Source of the DNA: FEN-1297 sp046705645
GTDB taxonomy: Bacteria; Bacteroidota; Ignavibacteria; Ignavibacteriales; Ignavibacteriaceae
Direction of reading: 5' to 3'
Assembly: GCA_046705645.1 (NCBI GenBank)
Contig: JBJKQE010000096.1
Span: 1-14,974, forward strand
DNA: 14,974 nt
This document shows positions 1 to 7,982 of this stretch, piece after piece; within the stretch, counting starts at the first letter, position 1; each line of letters starts with the position of its first letter. The notes below the pieces were generated by a model. The model did not search any database and was not told the origin of the DNA. It saw only the letters and a program-made list of their open reading frames with translations. The position numbers were made by a program, and so were the translations under genes.

Positions 1-522
1 GTAAAAATTATTTTTTATTTCAAACAATGAACTTTTCTGTGGGCTTATGTTTTTTAGTTTGCCGTATCTATTATGAGCGGAAATCGGGAAATAGCTTGAA
101 TCATATTTAAAACCTAAATTGCTAATAATATCTATTGCCCAATCAGTAATTGAAAAACTAGGAGCTCTATATCCAATTATATTTTCGCTAGTAATATCTT
201 CAAGAACATTTTTTGCCTTTAATAAATCCTGATGAAAATTCTCATGAGTAAGATTTGATAATTAATCATGATTATAGCAGTGACTGCCAATTACATGGCC
301 TTCATTAAAAATTTTATTAATTAGCTCCGGATGCCTTTCAGCAATCCATCCTAAAACAAAATATGTTGCTTTTGTTTCTCTTTCCTCAAGTAACTTTAAA
401 ATTAACTCAATATTCTCTTCAACTCTGGATAAATTATGTTCCCAAGAATCCTTGCTTATGGCTTGTTTTAAGTTTTCCACCTGAAACCACTCTTCAACAT
501 CTATGCTTAAAAGAGCTTTCAT
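1..522 (-). pseudogene. Polysaccharide deacetylase (NodB/DUF3473 type), interrupted by in-frame TAA, C-terminus beyond window
   Basis: The first 86 codons encode the front of a NodB-fold polysaccharide deacetylase, a metal-dependent enzyme that removes N- or O-acetyl groups from sugars. Visible motifs: SIDVEEW (catalytic-base Asp8), ATYFVLGWIAE (52-62) and the metal-binding pair in SHCYNH (His81, His85). A TAA at 262-264 then ends the frame. The same frame resumes at once and stays open for 87 codons to position 1, reading LSNLTHENFHQDL, then GYRAPSFS (motif-3 Arg, residue 119 counting the stop) and GFKYDSSYFP, all expected in this family; the SIDVEEW/GYRAP style matches the subfamily found in exosortase-linked exopolysaccharide loci (DUF3473). 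A 86-residue product would lack Arg119 and half the barrel, so it should be inactive. Frame is kept, so this is a substitution and not an indel. The start ATG overlaps the formyltransferase stop as ATGA (519-522). Alternatives: sequencing error, strain polymorphism, readthrough. Confidence 0.85.
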
Positions 523-1325
523 CTGAGTTTAAGCCCTTTTCCTTTAAATCTTAAAACATCTTTTTTATTCGGGAAAGTATTGTAAGTTGCATTTGAAGAA
601 TCATTTTTTAATAATTTTGGTTCACCTTTACTTATTAATTCAATTGCTTTCAGAAATACTTCAGCACTTAATTTTTTAGTTCTTTTTATTAGCGAATCCA
701 AAGATTCACTTCGATTTAAATGAAATTCTTCCTGCAGCAAAATTTCACCGTCATCCAGATTTTCATTCATTTTATGAATTGTTACAGCACTTACCGGGTC
801 AATATCGTAATTATATAACGACCAAAAGTTAGGCATCATTCCTCTGTTCTTGGGAAGTTTTGCCGTGTGAATATTAAAACAGCCGAGCCGCGGCAATTCA
901 AGAATCCCCTTTTTAAAAATCTGGCTGGCTGCAATAGAAAATATAATATCAATATTCAAAGATTTAAGATATTCCAGCGATTCTTTTGAATTAATATTTT
1001 TAATATTAAAAATTCTAATGTTTTTTTTCCTTATAATGTGTTCAACGGAAAAGGATCTGGGAAATTTGCCTTTAAATAATTTAACAGCTATAAAGTTAAA
1101 AAATTTAAAGAAAACAAATTTTATACCTAATATTAAAAAATTAAAAAGTCCGTAAAAATTCAGCATTTGACGGATCAATTTCTTTATAGATTTTTTACCT
1201 AAAGGGGGCTGTATTACTATTCCTAAGAGATTGAATTTTGAAGATAAATCTTTTTCGAACACCTCTTTAAAGAATATGGGAATATAGAAGGGATCGTCCT
1301 GGGTTACAAGAAGTATTTTGAGCAT
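519..1325 (-). CDS. Formyltransferase-fold protein (sugar N-formyltransferase-like)
   Basis: This 268-residue protein has the catalytic core of the formyl_trans_N family, which moves a formyl group from 10-formyltetrahydrofolate to an amine. The triad is visible: Asn151 and His153 in FNIHTAKLP, followed by the expected LPKNRG loop, and Asp191 in NLDDGEIL (equivalent to LDTG of Fmt). The segment SAVTIHKM before the Asp is also typical. The N-terminal ~100 residues are poorly conserved, Lys/Phe-rich, and lack a recognisable Fmt nucleotide-fold start beyond MLKILLVTQDD. It is shorter than methionyl-tRNA formyltransferase (~310 residues) and has no clear Fmt C-terminal tRNA-binding domain. Given the polysaccharide genes on both sides I infer that it formylates an amino sugar of the repeat unit, but the acceptor is unknown. 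The stop overlaps the deacetylase start, suggesting that the two modifying enzymes are translated together. ATG at 1325 is preceded by an A-rich leader with no Shine-Dalgarno. Confidence 0.85.
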   Translation of the reverse strand: MLKILLVTQDDPFYIPIFFKEVFEKDLSSKFNLLGIVIQPPLGKKSIKKLIRQMLNFYGLFNFLILGIKFVFFKFFNFIAVKLFKGKFPRSFSVEHIIRKKNIRIFNIKNINSKESLEYLKSLNIDIIFSIAASQIFKKGILELPRLGCFNIHTAKLPKNRGMMPNFWSLYNYDIDPVSAVTIHKMNENLDDGEILLQEEFHLNRSESLDSLIKRTKKLSAEVFLKAIELISKGEPKLLKNDSSNATYNTFPNKKDVLRFKGKGLKLR

Positions 1326-1358
1326 TTTTTCAATATTTAAATATTTTTATTATACTGA

Positions 1359-1390
1359 TAAAGTTAATACCTGTTTAATTTTTGTCCAAA
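1359..1390 (-). promoter_or_regulatory. Candidate Bacteroidota-type promoter for the formyltransferase/deacetylase pair
   Basis: On the minus strand, TTTG (1390-1387) is followed after 20 bases by TAACTTTA (1366-1359). Bacteroidota sigma factor promoters have a -33 TTTG and a -7 TAnnTTTG about 19-21 bases apart; only the final G is missing here. A transcript would start near 1352, about 27 bases before the formyltransferase ATG. It lies in the 125-base gap that separates this pair from the GT4 gene, the only large gap inside the polysaccharide locus, which fits a second transcription start. The region is very AT-rich, so a chance match is quite possible. Confidence 0.3.
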
Positions 1391-1450
1391 TGATTTTAGA
1401 TATAATTATTCTGATAAGAATTCTAATGGAAGCCCCTATTATAAAATGTT

Positions 1451-2563
1451 TTAATGATATGAATTAAAAACTTCAACCAATCCTTTTACAGTATTGTTGA
1501 CACTAAATTTCTTGGCCCTTTCAAGCCCGCGGATTTTCATATCGTTATAAAATTCTTTATCACTTATCAGTTTTTGAATATCTTCAGCAAATGCTGCATA
1601 ATTGTTGGCATCATGAAGTAGTCCTGCCGAATTAATAATTTCCTTTAAGGCTGTATTATTAGCTGCTATTACTGGTAAACCGGACAGCATTGCTTCTAAA
1701 GGAGGAACTCCGAATCCTTCGTAAAAGGACGGGAATAAAAAAGCAGACGAAATATTATACAACTTTTTAAGAAGAAGATCGTCAATATGCCCCAAGTAAA
1801 CAACATTTTCTCGTTTTTTAATTTCTTTGAGTAAGCTTTCACCACCGTATCCAATTTTACCAACTAAGATAAATTTTATTCCAAGGTTCTTTTTATTTAA
1901 TATGTCTGCGGTTTTTAATATACCTAAAATGTTTTTTCTATTTTCGATCATTCCCACATATAGGACAATATGTTCCGGAGATCCAACCATTTCTTTTATC
2001 TTGTGTTTTTCTTCATCCGGAATATCCATAGGATAAAATCCTTTATCCGTAGAATGGTAAATTACTTTTATTTTATTTTCATCGACATTATAATACCTCA
2101 AGATATCCCGCTTGGAAAATTGTGAATTGGTTAATATGATATCGCTGAGTTTAACCGAAAAATAACTAAAGAACTCAAGGTATTTTCTATATACCAAAGG
2201 ATGAAAACTTTTGTCAACCTTATAAATAACGTCATGTAATACAAGTATATATTTTATATTTTTTAATTTTATAAGGGGAATTTGCTGGTTCACCGAGAAG
2301 AAAAGACCTATTTTATTTTTTTTTAGATATCTTGGAAGAATAAAATTTAGCCACAAAGGAGCAAATATTTTTTGAGGTAAAAAACTTTTTACTGTATCAA
2401 TATTAGTAAAATAAGCAGTATTGATATTTAACTTTTCATAGGAAAATAAGAAATATTTATTTTTATCATCCGCCAAAGGTAATTCATCTAATACCAATCT
2501 TAAGAATCGACCTATACCTGATATTTTTCGTTCTAATATTCTTGCGTCAATTCCGATGTTCAT
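1451..2563 (-). CDS. GT4-family glycosyltransferase
   Basis: A 370-residue GT-B fold, retaining glycosyltransferase, cytoplasmic or membrane-associated, expected to add one sugar from a nucleotide donor to the growing lipid-linked repeat unit. The N-terminus MNIGIDARIL followed by SGIGRFLR is the usual glycine-rich acceptor-domain opening; VLHDVIY (108-114) and LTNSQFSKRDI (144-154) are typical of the mannosyl/rhamnosyl-type subgroup. The C-terminal donor domain shows LYVGMIENRKN (201-211, with the phosphate-contacting Arg209/Lys210) and PSFYEGFGVPPLEAM, containing the E-x7-E motif (Glu282, Glu290). Length is normal for GT4. The start overlaps the last 17 bases of the upstream GT2 gene, so translation is probably coupled. 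Donor sugar and linkage cannot be read from sequence. Confidence 0.93.
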   Translation of the reverse strand: MNIGIDARILERKISGIGRFLRLVLDELPLADDKNKYFLFSYEKLNINTAYFTNIDTVKSFLPQKIFAPLWLNFILPRYLKKNKIGLFFSVNQQIPLIKLKNIKYILVLHDVIYKVDKSFHPLVYRKYLEFFSYFSVKLSDIILTNSQFSKRDILRYYNVDENKIKVIYHSTDKGFYPMDIPDEEKHKIKEMVGSPEHIVLYVGMIENRKNILGILKTADILNKKNLGIKFILVGKIGYGGESLLKEIKKRENVVYLGHIDDLLLKKLYNISSAFLFPSFYEGFGVPPLEAMLSGLPVIAANNTALKEIINSAGLLHDANNYAAFAEDIQKLISDKEFYNDMKIRGLERAKKFSVNNTVKGLVEVFNSYH

Positions 2564-3545
2564 ATTTCAAGTTATTTTTTATTAAATAAATAAATGCTTT
2601 TAATTTTTGTATTGATTTTTGCCTGTTTGCAGGGAATAAAATAGTCCAGATAAAAATTTGAGAAATGAGTTGAATACGAAGAAGAGCTTTCATCACCAAT
2701 TTATGTAAATTTCTAAAGTGTTTAGAGATAAAAATATCTTTGCTCGAATATGTTCTAATTGTATACAAACAGTAATCTTTTTTGCCTGAAACACTCCCTA
2801 TATGATAAATATTTAAAGTTGGATAATAAATAATTTTATATTCTAAATCGGAAACCTTTTTGCATAGATCTACTTCTTCGAAAAACATAAAATAATCTCT
2901 ATCGAATCCGTCTATTATTTTAAACAACTCTGCTTTTATAAATATTGCAGCACCTAGTATCCAATTAACATTTATCTTTCGGTCTTTTTTTAACCTCGTA
3001 TAAAAATAAATGACAAAGGCCTCAAAATAAACTCCTAAACCAAATAAATTGAGCAACTCAAAAAAAATATTTGGAGAAAACCCTGCGGAGAAATCAAAAA
3101 ATGGACTCTTTGTTTGCTGTTTGGGTCCAATTATACCAATTGAATTGTCACTTTTAAATAAGTCAATAATTGGTAGAAAAATATCTTCTTTAATAATAGT
3201 ATCGGGATTTAAAAAACATATATATTCTCCGGAGGCTCTTGAAAAGCCATAATTACATCCTTTACCAAACCCTAAATTTTCGTCTAAATAATAAAAATTA
3301 GTATTTTCCTTTTTAAACTTACCTTCTACTTCCGATAATCCTTTATCAGGAGAATTATTATCTACAACAATAATTTCACATTTGATTTTACTGTTTTCGG
3401 CAATTTTAGCTAATAAACTATATAGACAATTTTCAATTTCATTTGAAAGGTTATAATTTATTATTATAAAAGAAATATCCAATTTTTTTTTGTATGTAGA
3501 TAAATCTCTTTCATGATAATCAGTTTTTATTTTTATATTATTCAT
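2547..3545 (-). CDS. GT2-family glycosyltransferase (rhamnosyltransferase-like)
   Basis: A 332-residue GT-A fold, inverting glycosyltransferase. In order: a ~20-residue polar leader; DISFIIINYN (23-32), the first beta strand; EIIVVDNNSPD (57-67), nucleotide binding; NLGFGKGCNYGF (90-101); FLNPDT (111-116), where NPD takes the place of the DxD metal site, usual in WbbL/rhamnosyltransferase-like members; NWILGAA (194-200); and FEEVDLCKK (222-230), which carries the catalytic base region (Glu/Asp 223-226), followed by YHIG with His248. The C-terminal ~70 residues are basic and amphipathic (VMKALLRIQLISQIFIW), suggesting membrane contact. Its ATG overlaps the flippase stop as ATGA, and its end overlaps the GT4 start. 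It should add one sugar to the repeat unit on the cytoplasmic face; the sugar is not known. Confidence 0.93.
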   Translation of the reverse strand: MNNIKIKTDYHERDLSTYKKKLDISFIIINYNLSNEIENCLYSLLAKIAENSKIKCEIIVVDNNSPDKGLSEVEGKFKKENTNFYYLDENLGFGKGCNYGFSRASGEYICFLNPDTIIKEDIFLPIIDLFKSDNSIGIIGPKQQTKSPFFDFSAGFSPNIFFELLNLFGLGVYFEAFVIYFYTRLKKDRKINVNWILGAAIFIKAELFKIIDGFDRDYFMFFEEVDLCKKVSDLEYKIIYYPTLNIYHIGSVSGKKDYCLYTIRTYSSKDIFISKHFRNLHKLVMKALLRIQLISQIFIWTILFPANRQKSIQKLKAFIYLIKNNLKYEHRN

Positions 3546-5065
3546 GAGCTTCGCCCATTCAGGAATTTAAGGCGGGAAACAAGAAATTCTTTTTCTTCGT
3601 CCAGAAGGAGAAACCTCCAAGAAATATATAAAAACGCCGAAAGTACGGTTATAGAAATGAAAATCTTCAGATAAACATCGTCTATTATTATCGGTATAAT
3701 AGATACTAATACCAATACCGCTATATAAAAATAACTGGAATTAAAATTAAATTTCACATGAGTCGACATAATTTTATTCGAAAAAATAAACAATACCAGT
3801 GCATCTACTCCCATTCTTAATAGCCAGACCAAAGCTGCTCCATTAATGCCAGCCTGTTTAATAGCAAACCACATCCCGAAAAAATAGAACGGCAATTCCA
3901 CCAAATTTACCTTAGCAGTTATATCTGGTCTCCCAATACCCTGAAGGAAAGTAAATGGGATATATGCTATTCCATTAAATAAAACTCCTACCGCCAGCAT
4001 TTGTAGAATAAAAGTGCTATGCTCAGCAAATTTACTTCCGAGCCATAAATTCATACCTTCATGCGAAAATGTTACTATTAATACTACTAATGGGAATAAA
4101 AATATAAAAATATATTTCAAAGCTCTTATTGATAATTTTTTCGTAAATTCAGGCTTGCTTAAATAGCTAGCTGAAAATGCCGGGAATAATACTCCAATTA
4201 AGGCACCAGGTACAAGCAATAGTTTTGTTACTGCTTCGTAAGGTGTTGCATAATACGCAATAGCGGTAGCGGAAACCAAAGCTCCGATCAAAAATCTATC
4301 CGAATAAACCATCAACGGTACTATAATATTGGAAACTGTCATCCACCCGCTTAATTTTAGAATAGGTTTTACTAAGTTCTTTTCGAATGAAATTTTACTT
4401 TTAATCTTTTGATTGATTCTAAAACACTGGAAAAGATAAAGAATCCATACAATACATCTAACTGCTATAAGTAGAAGAACAATCCAAAACAAGCTGTTTG
4501 TGAAAATTAAGCATACAAGAGGTCCTAAAAACATAGATACTCCGAGAAAAGTCCTTATAATATTTATTATCCCGAACACTTGATATGCTTCCAGAACACC
4601 TCTTATTCCTGCTGTTGTCGTAACTATGGGAATGGCAAGAGCTAAAAGATAAAAAGTTTTTAATGTTTGTGGTTGAAGGGGTTTGGAGATCTTAATTAGG
4701 CTGTGAACTAGATCCGGTGCAAAAAACAGCAATATTAAAGAACCTAACAAGCTGATCGTCAGCATCATAAAAAATGAAGTCCAAAAGATTGCAGGAATTT
4801 CATCGGTTTGTTCAATACCTATCTTTTCGGCAATAATTTTTGTCAGCGCCTTTCCGATTCCAAAATCGAAGAAACTAAAATAACCAATAATTACATAAGC
4901 TAAACTCAGTAGACCAAATTTTTCGGTTCCCATTCCTTTAATTAAAAAGGGAATTATTACAACAGCAAATACAAGAGGAATACCGTAACCAGCAAGATTG
5001 TATATCGTATTTTTAGCAATCGATTTTCCGCTGTATGTTATTTTTTGATATTCAAGTTCTTTCAC
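3542..5065 (-). CDS. Wzx-type lipid-linked oligosaccharide flippase
   Basis: A 507-residue inner-membrane protein of the polysaccharide transporter (PST/MOP) superfamily, which moves undecaprenyl-linked repeat units to the periplasmic side. Many hydrophobic segments are seen, consistent with 12-14 helices (for example 28-42, 52-66, 95-115, 136-150, 192-212, 315-333, 350-372, 445-461). Family motifs are clear: FFDFGIGKALTK (65-76), YSDRFLIG (254-261) and FLQGIGRPDITAK (373-385). The initiation codon is GTG (5065-5063); no earlier start is possible because of the polymerase gene, and the next Met (residue 45 onward) would cut the first helix, so GTG is well supported. A weak purine run (AGAAAG) lies 5-10 bases upstream. 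It starts 9 bases after the polymerase stop and overlaps the GT2 gene by 4 bases. Confidence 0.93.
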   Translation of the reverse strand: MKELEYQKITYSGKSIAKNTIYNLAGYGIPLVFAVVIIPFLIKGMGTEKFGLLSLAYVIIGYFSFFDFGIGKALTKIIAEKIGIEQTDEIPAIFWTSFFMMLTISLLGSLILLFFAPDLVHSLIKISKPLQPQTLKTFYLLALAIPIVTTTAGIRGVLEAYQVFGIINIIRTFLGVSMFLGPLVCLIFTNSLFWIVLLLIAVRCIVWILYLFQCFRINQKIKSKISFEKNLVKPILKLSGWMTVSNIIVPLMVYSDRFLIGALVSATAIAYYATPYEAVTKLLLVPGALIGVLFPAFSASYLSKPEFTKKLSIRALKYIFIFLFPLVVLIVTFSHEGMNLWLGSKFAEHSTFILQMLAVGVLFNGIAYIPFTFLQGIGRPDITAKVNLVELPFYFFGMWFAIKQAGINGAALVWLLRMGVDALVLFIFSNKIMSTHVKFNFNSSYFYIAVLVLVSIIPIIIDDVYLKIFISITVLSAFLYISWRFLLLDEEKEFLVSRLKFLNGRSS

Positions 5066-5074
5066 TTATTCTTT

Positions 5075-6397
5075 CTATGAAGTAACTATTCGATTACGAA
5101 CAGCAATTTTTTCTAAAAACGGTAAGTGTGCAACAATCAAAAATAAACTGATATACCATTGGTTTAACCTGGTAACCATAACTAAAAAAGAAAACCCGAC
5201 TATAAGGAAAAAATAAACAAGAAATGCAAATACTATGAGACTTTTACCTTCGTAGAATTTAAACCAAAGCCATGTAATAATGAAACCTATCAAGTATGAT
5301 CCGAGAAATACTCCGGTTACTCCGAAATCCGCATGGAGTTCCCTCAAATAGGTGCCAGTATTTGTCCACATTGGAATATAATAACCTTTCTGGAAATCAG
5401 AGGGATCCTTAATAATTCCTAATCTACCTAAGAAGTGATAAAATATTAAGAATGTATTTTCTCCGAATTTAGTAGGTTCATTGTCTACCTGAAGGTACTT
5501 ACTAAACACGCCGACATCGCTGCTCATGTATAAGTATATTGAAGGAGATATAATAAAATTTCTTTTTAATTGATTTAATTTGTTGCTGGCGCCTAGGTAA
5601 TTTTCATAATTACCCCTTGAAACACGAATCATTGAAGAACTGCCTATTAACAATATCATTAAAAGCGCGGAAGCTAATATTGCATTTTTTCTTGAGAATT
5701 TAAATTTACCGGAGGTATCTTCTTTGAGTAGATGTCTGAACAAGAAAAATGAAAATAAAAATTCGAGCAAGGATAGTAATATTTCGCCTCTTCCGAAATA
5801 AGTTAATTCTTTTAGAATAATATCGATAAACGGGAAAAAAGATAAAAACAAAAATTTTCCTTTATATGCCGTATAAATTCCAGAAAGAAATATAGCAACA
5901 TATACAAAAGAAGAAAGTATTGGGAAAAATTGCGTAAAAGCCCGTTGAACATTTAACTGGTATACTATAGCTGCATTAATTATAACAGCAGGTATACTAC
6001 CAAATAAATGTATTAATATTATCCATCTATGAATTGCTACAAATAGTCCGATTAAACTAAAGAAAATTATAGAATATTTTAATGCCTTTCCCCCATCGGC
6101 AAAAATAGGAAGGGAGATCTCGCTTTTTATATTAGTGTCGATCTGCTTTTCATGAAAAACATTTCTAGCACTTATGATAGTTAAAATACCGAATACAAAT
6201 GAAAGGAATGCTCCGATAATAAAAATCCAGGCTAAAGGAATAATAGTTACATACGGAAGTAATTTTAACTGGTAAAAGAAAATCAATCCCCCCATAATAA
6301 GTACATACAGAGTTAAATGATTAAACCATTTTCTGAAAATCAATTTACCTAATAAGATGCCAGAAAGTATAATTACACCGATTATTAATAAACTCAT
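5075..6397 (-). CDS. Wzy-like oligosaccharide repeat unit polymerase
   Basis: A 440-residue, very hydrophobic protein with roughly 10-12 membrane segments (for example 3-20, 28-45, 52-77, 108-128, 133-147, 158-178, 182-196, 207-221, 239-252, 360-378, 388-408, 413-426). The pattern fits the O-antigen polymerase/oligosaccharide repeat unit polymerase families, which join flipped repeat units in the periplasm. Supporting local features are GRGE (202-205) after a helix pair, a large loop of ~100 residues between 253 and 355 ending in NTGTYLRELHADFGVTG (346-362), and closing helices. The loop with Arg residues and the 'DFG..G' element are common in this family. Wzy proteins vary greatly, so the assignment rests mainly on topology, these motifs and its position between the flippase and chain-length genes. 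Confidence 0.83.
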   Translation of the reverse strand: MSLLIIGVIILSGILLGKLIFRKWFNHLTLYVLIMGGLIFFYQLKLLPYVTIIPLAWIFIIGAFLSFVFGILTIISARNVFHEKQIDTNIKSEISLPIFADGGKALKYSIIFFSLIGLFVAIHRWIILIHLFGSIPAVIINAAIVYQLNVQRAFTQFFPILSSFVYVAIFLSGIYTAYKGKFLFLSFFPFIDIILKELTYFGRGEILLSLLEFLFSFFLFRHLLKEDTSGKFKFSRKNAILASALLMILLIGSSSMIRVSRGNYENYLGASNKLNQLKRNFIISPSIYLYMSSDVGVFSKYLQVDNEPTKFGENTFLIFYHFLGRLGIIKDPSDFQKGYYIPMWTNTGTYLRELHADFGVTGVFLGSYLIGFIITWLWFKFYEGKSLIVFAFLVYFFLIVGFSFLVMVTRLNQWYISLFLIVAHLPFLEKIAVRNRIVTS

Positions 6398-6405
6398 AAT
6401 AGTAA

Positions 6406-7632
6406 TTAAAATTTCATCATATAAATTTTAATTATTCTTTTAAAGAAATTAGCTTCTTTAATTTGAAGTGGATTCCGATATTTTTCCCTTGATACAGCTT
6501 TTTCTCCCATAAAAACAAATGGTATAAATATAAATAAAAAGAGGAAAAAGACGCCTAATATTATTACCGATCTTTTGGGTCCATATTTTAATTCTGGAGT
6601 TACTGCTTTATCGATAACCATAATGGTTGGAATGCTTTTTTGTTCATCAACTTTTGCTTGCTCATACATGGGCATTACTATTTCCATAATTTCCTGCTGT
6701 ATTTTAACTTCTCTATATGCTCTTAAATATTTAATTGCGATATCCGGCATTTCCTTAAATGGAAAAAGAACATTTGATGTTGAGCTTAAATTTGGAGAAT
6801 CCTTTAACTCTTGAACTTTTTCTTTTAATAAATTTACTTCCGCCATTATACCATTGTATTGAGGAGAATTATCTCCAAACTGTTGCTTTAAAAAATAAGC
6901 TTGAATTTCCTTTTGATTCAGCTCCGATTCAATTTCAGCTGCTGCTTTAACTGTTACTTCTAATTGCTCAGGAACCGCAACTATACCATATTTTTTCTGA
7001 AAGTTATATAGTGAATCTTCAGCTTTTTTTAAATCCTTGACATTTTGATTATATCTTTTTTCAATAAATATCCTATTATTTCTGGCACTTTCGATATTGT
7101 ATTTGATATTTAAGCTATCAACCAGGTGAACCATATAATTTGTAATTTCAGCACTTACTTGCGGATTTTTATTTACTACACTGAAATCGATCATTCCATA
7201 TTCATTTGGACCAAAAGAAATATCCCCTTTAAATGCTTTAATAGCTCTGTCCATATTGTCATCATGAATTCCATAGTAATTAATTAGATTAAATTTCTTT
7301 ATGACATCAGTTAACGCTGACCTACTATTTATTATACCTAATAATACATCTTCGGATGTGTTAGATATTCCGAATGCTTTTGCACCAAGTGAAACTAATG
7401 ATGATGACGAACTGCCACCAAGTATACTACTTAATCCTCCTAAACCCATTTGTTCTTTTGGCGGAATCATAATGGTTGCAGAGGCTTTGTAATCTTTTGG
7501 GAGAATAAAAGCAATTATCGTAGCTATAACAACTACTATTATTAGGTTAATTATTAAAAACTTTTTCCATTTAAATAATATATATATATAATCAGAAAAC
7601 GTCCGTTTTTCAAAGTTTTGTTGTTCTTCCAT
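6406..7632 (-). CDS. Wzz-like chain-length regulator (polysaccharide co-polymerase), no kinase domain
   Basis: A 408-residue inner-membrane protein with the Wzz layout: short cytoplasmic head with YIYILFKWKKFLI, first membrane helix at about 24-44, periplasmic domain, and second helix at about 354-376 preceded by the Pro-rich KAVTPELKYGPKRS (342-355). The periplasmic part contains a Gly/Ser-rich loop (63-84), a long coiled-coil region at about 185-280 rich in Glu/Lys, and FPFKEMPDIAI (290-300). It controls the length of the polymer made by Wzy. No Walker A or B motif or tyrosine tail is present, so it is not a BY-kinase fusion; the C-terminal ~30 residues are a short basic cytoplasmic tail. 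It is the first gene of the polysaccharide operon, 8 bases before the polymerase, with a promoter-like element about 50-80 bases upstream. Confidence 0.9.
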   Translation of the reverse strand: MEEQQNFEKRTFSDYIYILFKWKKFLIINLIIVVVIATIIAFILPKDYKASATIMIPPKEQMGLGGLSSILGGSSSSSLVSLGAKAFGISNTSEDVLLGIINSRSALTDVIKKFNLINYYGIHDDNMDRAIKAFKGDISFGPNEYGMIDFSVVNKNPQVSAEITNYMVHLVDSLNIKYNIESARNNRIFIEKRYNQNVKDLKKAEDSLYNFQKKYGIVAVPEQLEVTVKAAAEIESELNQKEIQAYFLKQQFGDNSPQYNGIMAEVNLLKEKVQELKDSPNLSSTSNVLFPFKEMPDIAIKYLRAYREVKIQQEIMEIVMPMYEQAKVDEQKSIPTIMVIDKAVTPELKYGPKRSVIILGVFFLFLFIFIPFVFMGEKAVSREKYRNPLQIKEANFFKRIIKIYMMKF

Positions 7633-7679
7633 AATAAAGTTTTATTCCAATTTAAGGTTAAAATAAGTGTGAATTACCG

Positions 7680-7711
7680 CAAAATTAATATTAATAAGAC
7701 TGTTATTTCAA
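7680..7711 (-). promoter_or_regulatory. Candidate Bacteroidota-type promoter for the wzz-led polysaccharide operon
   Basis: Minus strand: TTG (7711-7709, in the context ATTG) then 21 bases then TAATTTTG (7687-7680), which matches the Bacteroidota -7 consensus TAnnTTTG fully. Transcription would start near 7673, giving a ~40-base leader before the Wzz ATG at 7632. This is the best placed of the three similar elements in the window because it sits in a 350-base gap at the head of a tightly packed gene run. A chance match in AT-rich DNA remains possible. Confidence 0.4.
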
Positions 7712-7855
7712 TATTGTTCAGCTACTTTTAGAAAATTGTAGTTAAAAAAATTCAATTTTATCATTTCTTTAACTTAAACTCTTAATGATTTAACAATATA
7801 AATTTAAATCTATTATTATAAATTATTATAATTAAGCTCAACTTCATAACTTTGC

Positions 7856-7975
7856 TCACTTTTTATTTATAAAAAAATTTATTTGCAAAGCTCTTTCAAA
7901 TCTTTTTCCCTTATTAATTTTATCTAAAAAAATTTTACCATAATTTTCATATGTCAAAATTACTATATAAACCAT
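7856..7975 (-). CDS. Doubtful 39-codon small reading frame
   Basis: An ATG at 7975-7973, seven bases after the hydrolase stop, opens a 39-codon frame ending in TGA at 7858-7856. The peptide starts MVYIVILTYENYG and ends in NFFINKK; it is basic with a hydrophobic start, and I recognise no homology. Its closeness to the upstream gene would allow coupled translation. Against it: it runs through both AT-rich inverted repeats, has no Shine-Dalgarno, and frames of this size arise by chance. Kept only as a candidate. Confidence 0.15.
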   Translation of the reverse strand: MVYIVILTYENYGKIFLDKINKGKRFERALQINFFINKK

Positions 7976-7982
7976 CGTATTT

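Larger units (their letters stand above)
7633..7982. other. 350-base AT-rich intergenic region between secreted hydrolase and polysaccharide operon
   Basis: No convincing gene lies here. It contains a promoter-like element for the Wzz gene (7680-7711); a 10-base tandem duplication of ATTATTATAA (7812-7831); a nested inverted repeat with outer arms CTTTGC (7850-7855) and GCAAAG (7885-7890) around an AT-only palindrome TTTTTATTTATAAAAA (7860-7875); and an AT-only stem, TAATTTT (7941-7947) and AAAATTA (7956-7962), around CATATGTC. On the minus strand the last stem is followed some bases later by a run of seven T, so it could be a weak terminator after the hydrolase gene, but with no G-C pairs this is poorly supported. 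Confidence 0.5.

Noticed and set aside
363..554. Plus-strand reading frame opposite the deacetylase.
   Set aside because: It is antisense to clearly conserved coding sequence and the product has no recognisable features. The same holds for the other plus-strand frames at 1827-2036, 3049-3252, 6575-6950, 7301-7492, 8397-8609, 11968-12222 and 12486-12713.
519..1325. Methionyl-tRNA formyltransferase (fmt).
   Set aside because: The protein is shorter, lacks a recognisable Fmt C-terminal domain and N-terminal motifs, and lies among polysaccharide genes rather than with def or other translation genes.
1350..1463. A 37-codon stop-free frame (minus strand) in the gap after the GT4 gene, reading GASIRILIRIIISKIIW in part, which could pass for the remnant of a gene end.
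   Set aside because: It has no start codon, begins inside the GT4 tail in another frame, matches nothing I recognise, and the GT4 protein already ends normally. Ile/Lys-rich translations are common by chance in such AT-rich DNA.
7812..7831. Tandem ATTATTATAA repeat as a possible iteron or replication signal.
   Set aside because: Only two copies of a low-complexity AT sequence; expected by chance here and no replication gene is nearby.
7941..7962. Stem-loop with a later T run as an intrinsic terminator after the hydrolase gene.
   Set aside because: The stem has seven A-T pairs and no G-C pair, and the T run is not directly adjacent, so a stable terminator is unlikely; mentioned only within the intergenic entry.
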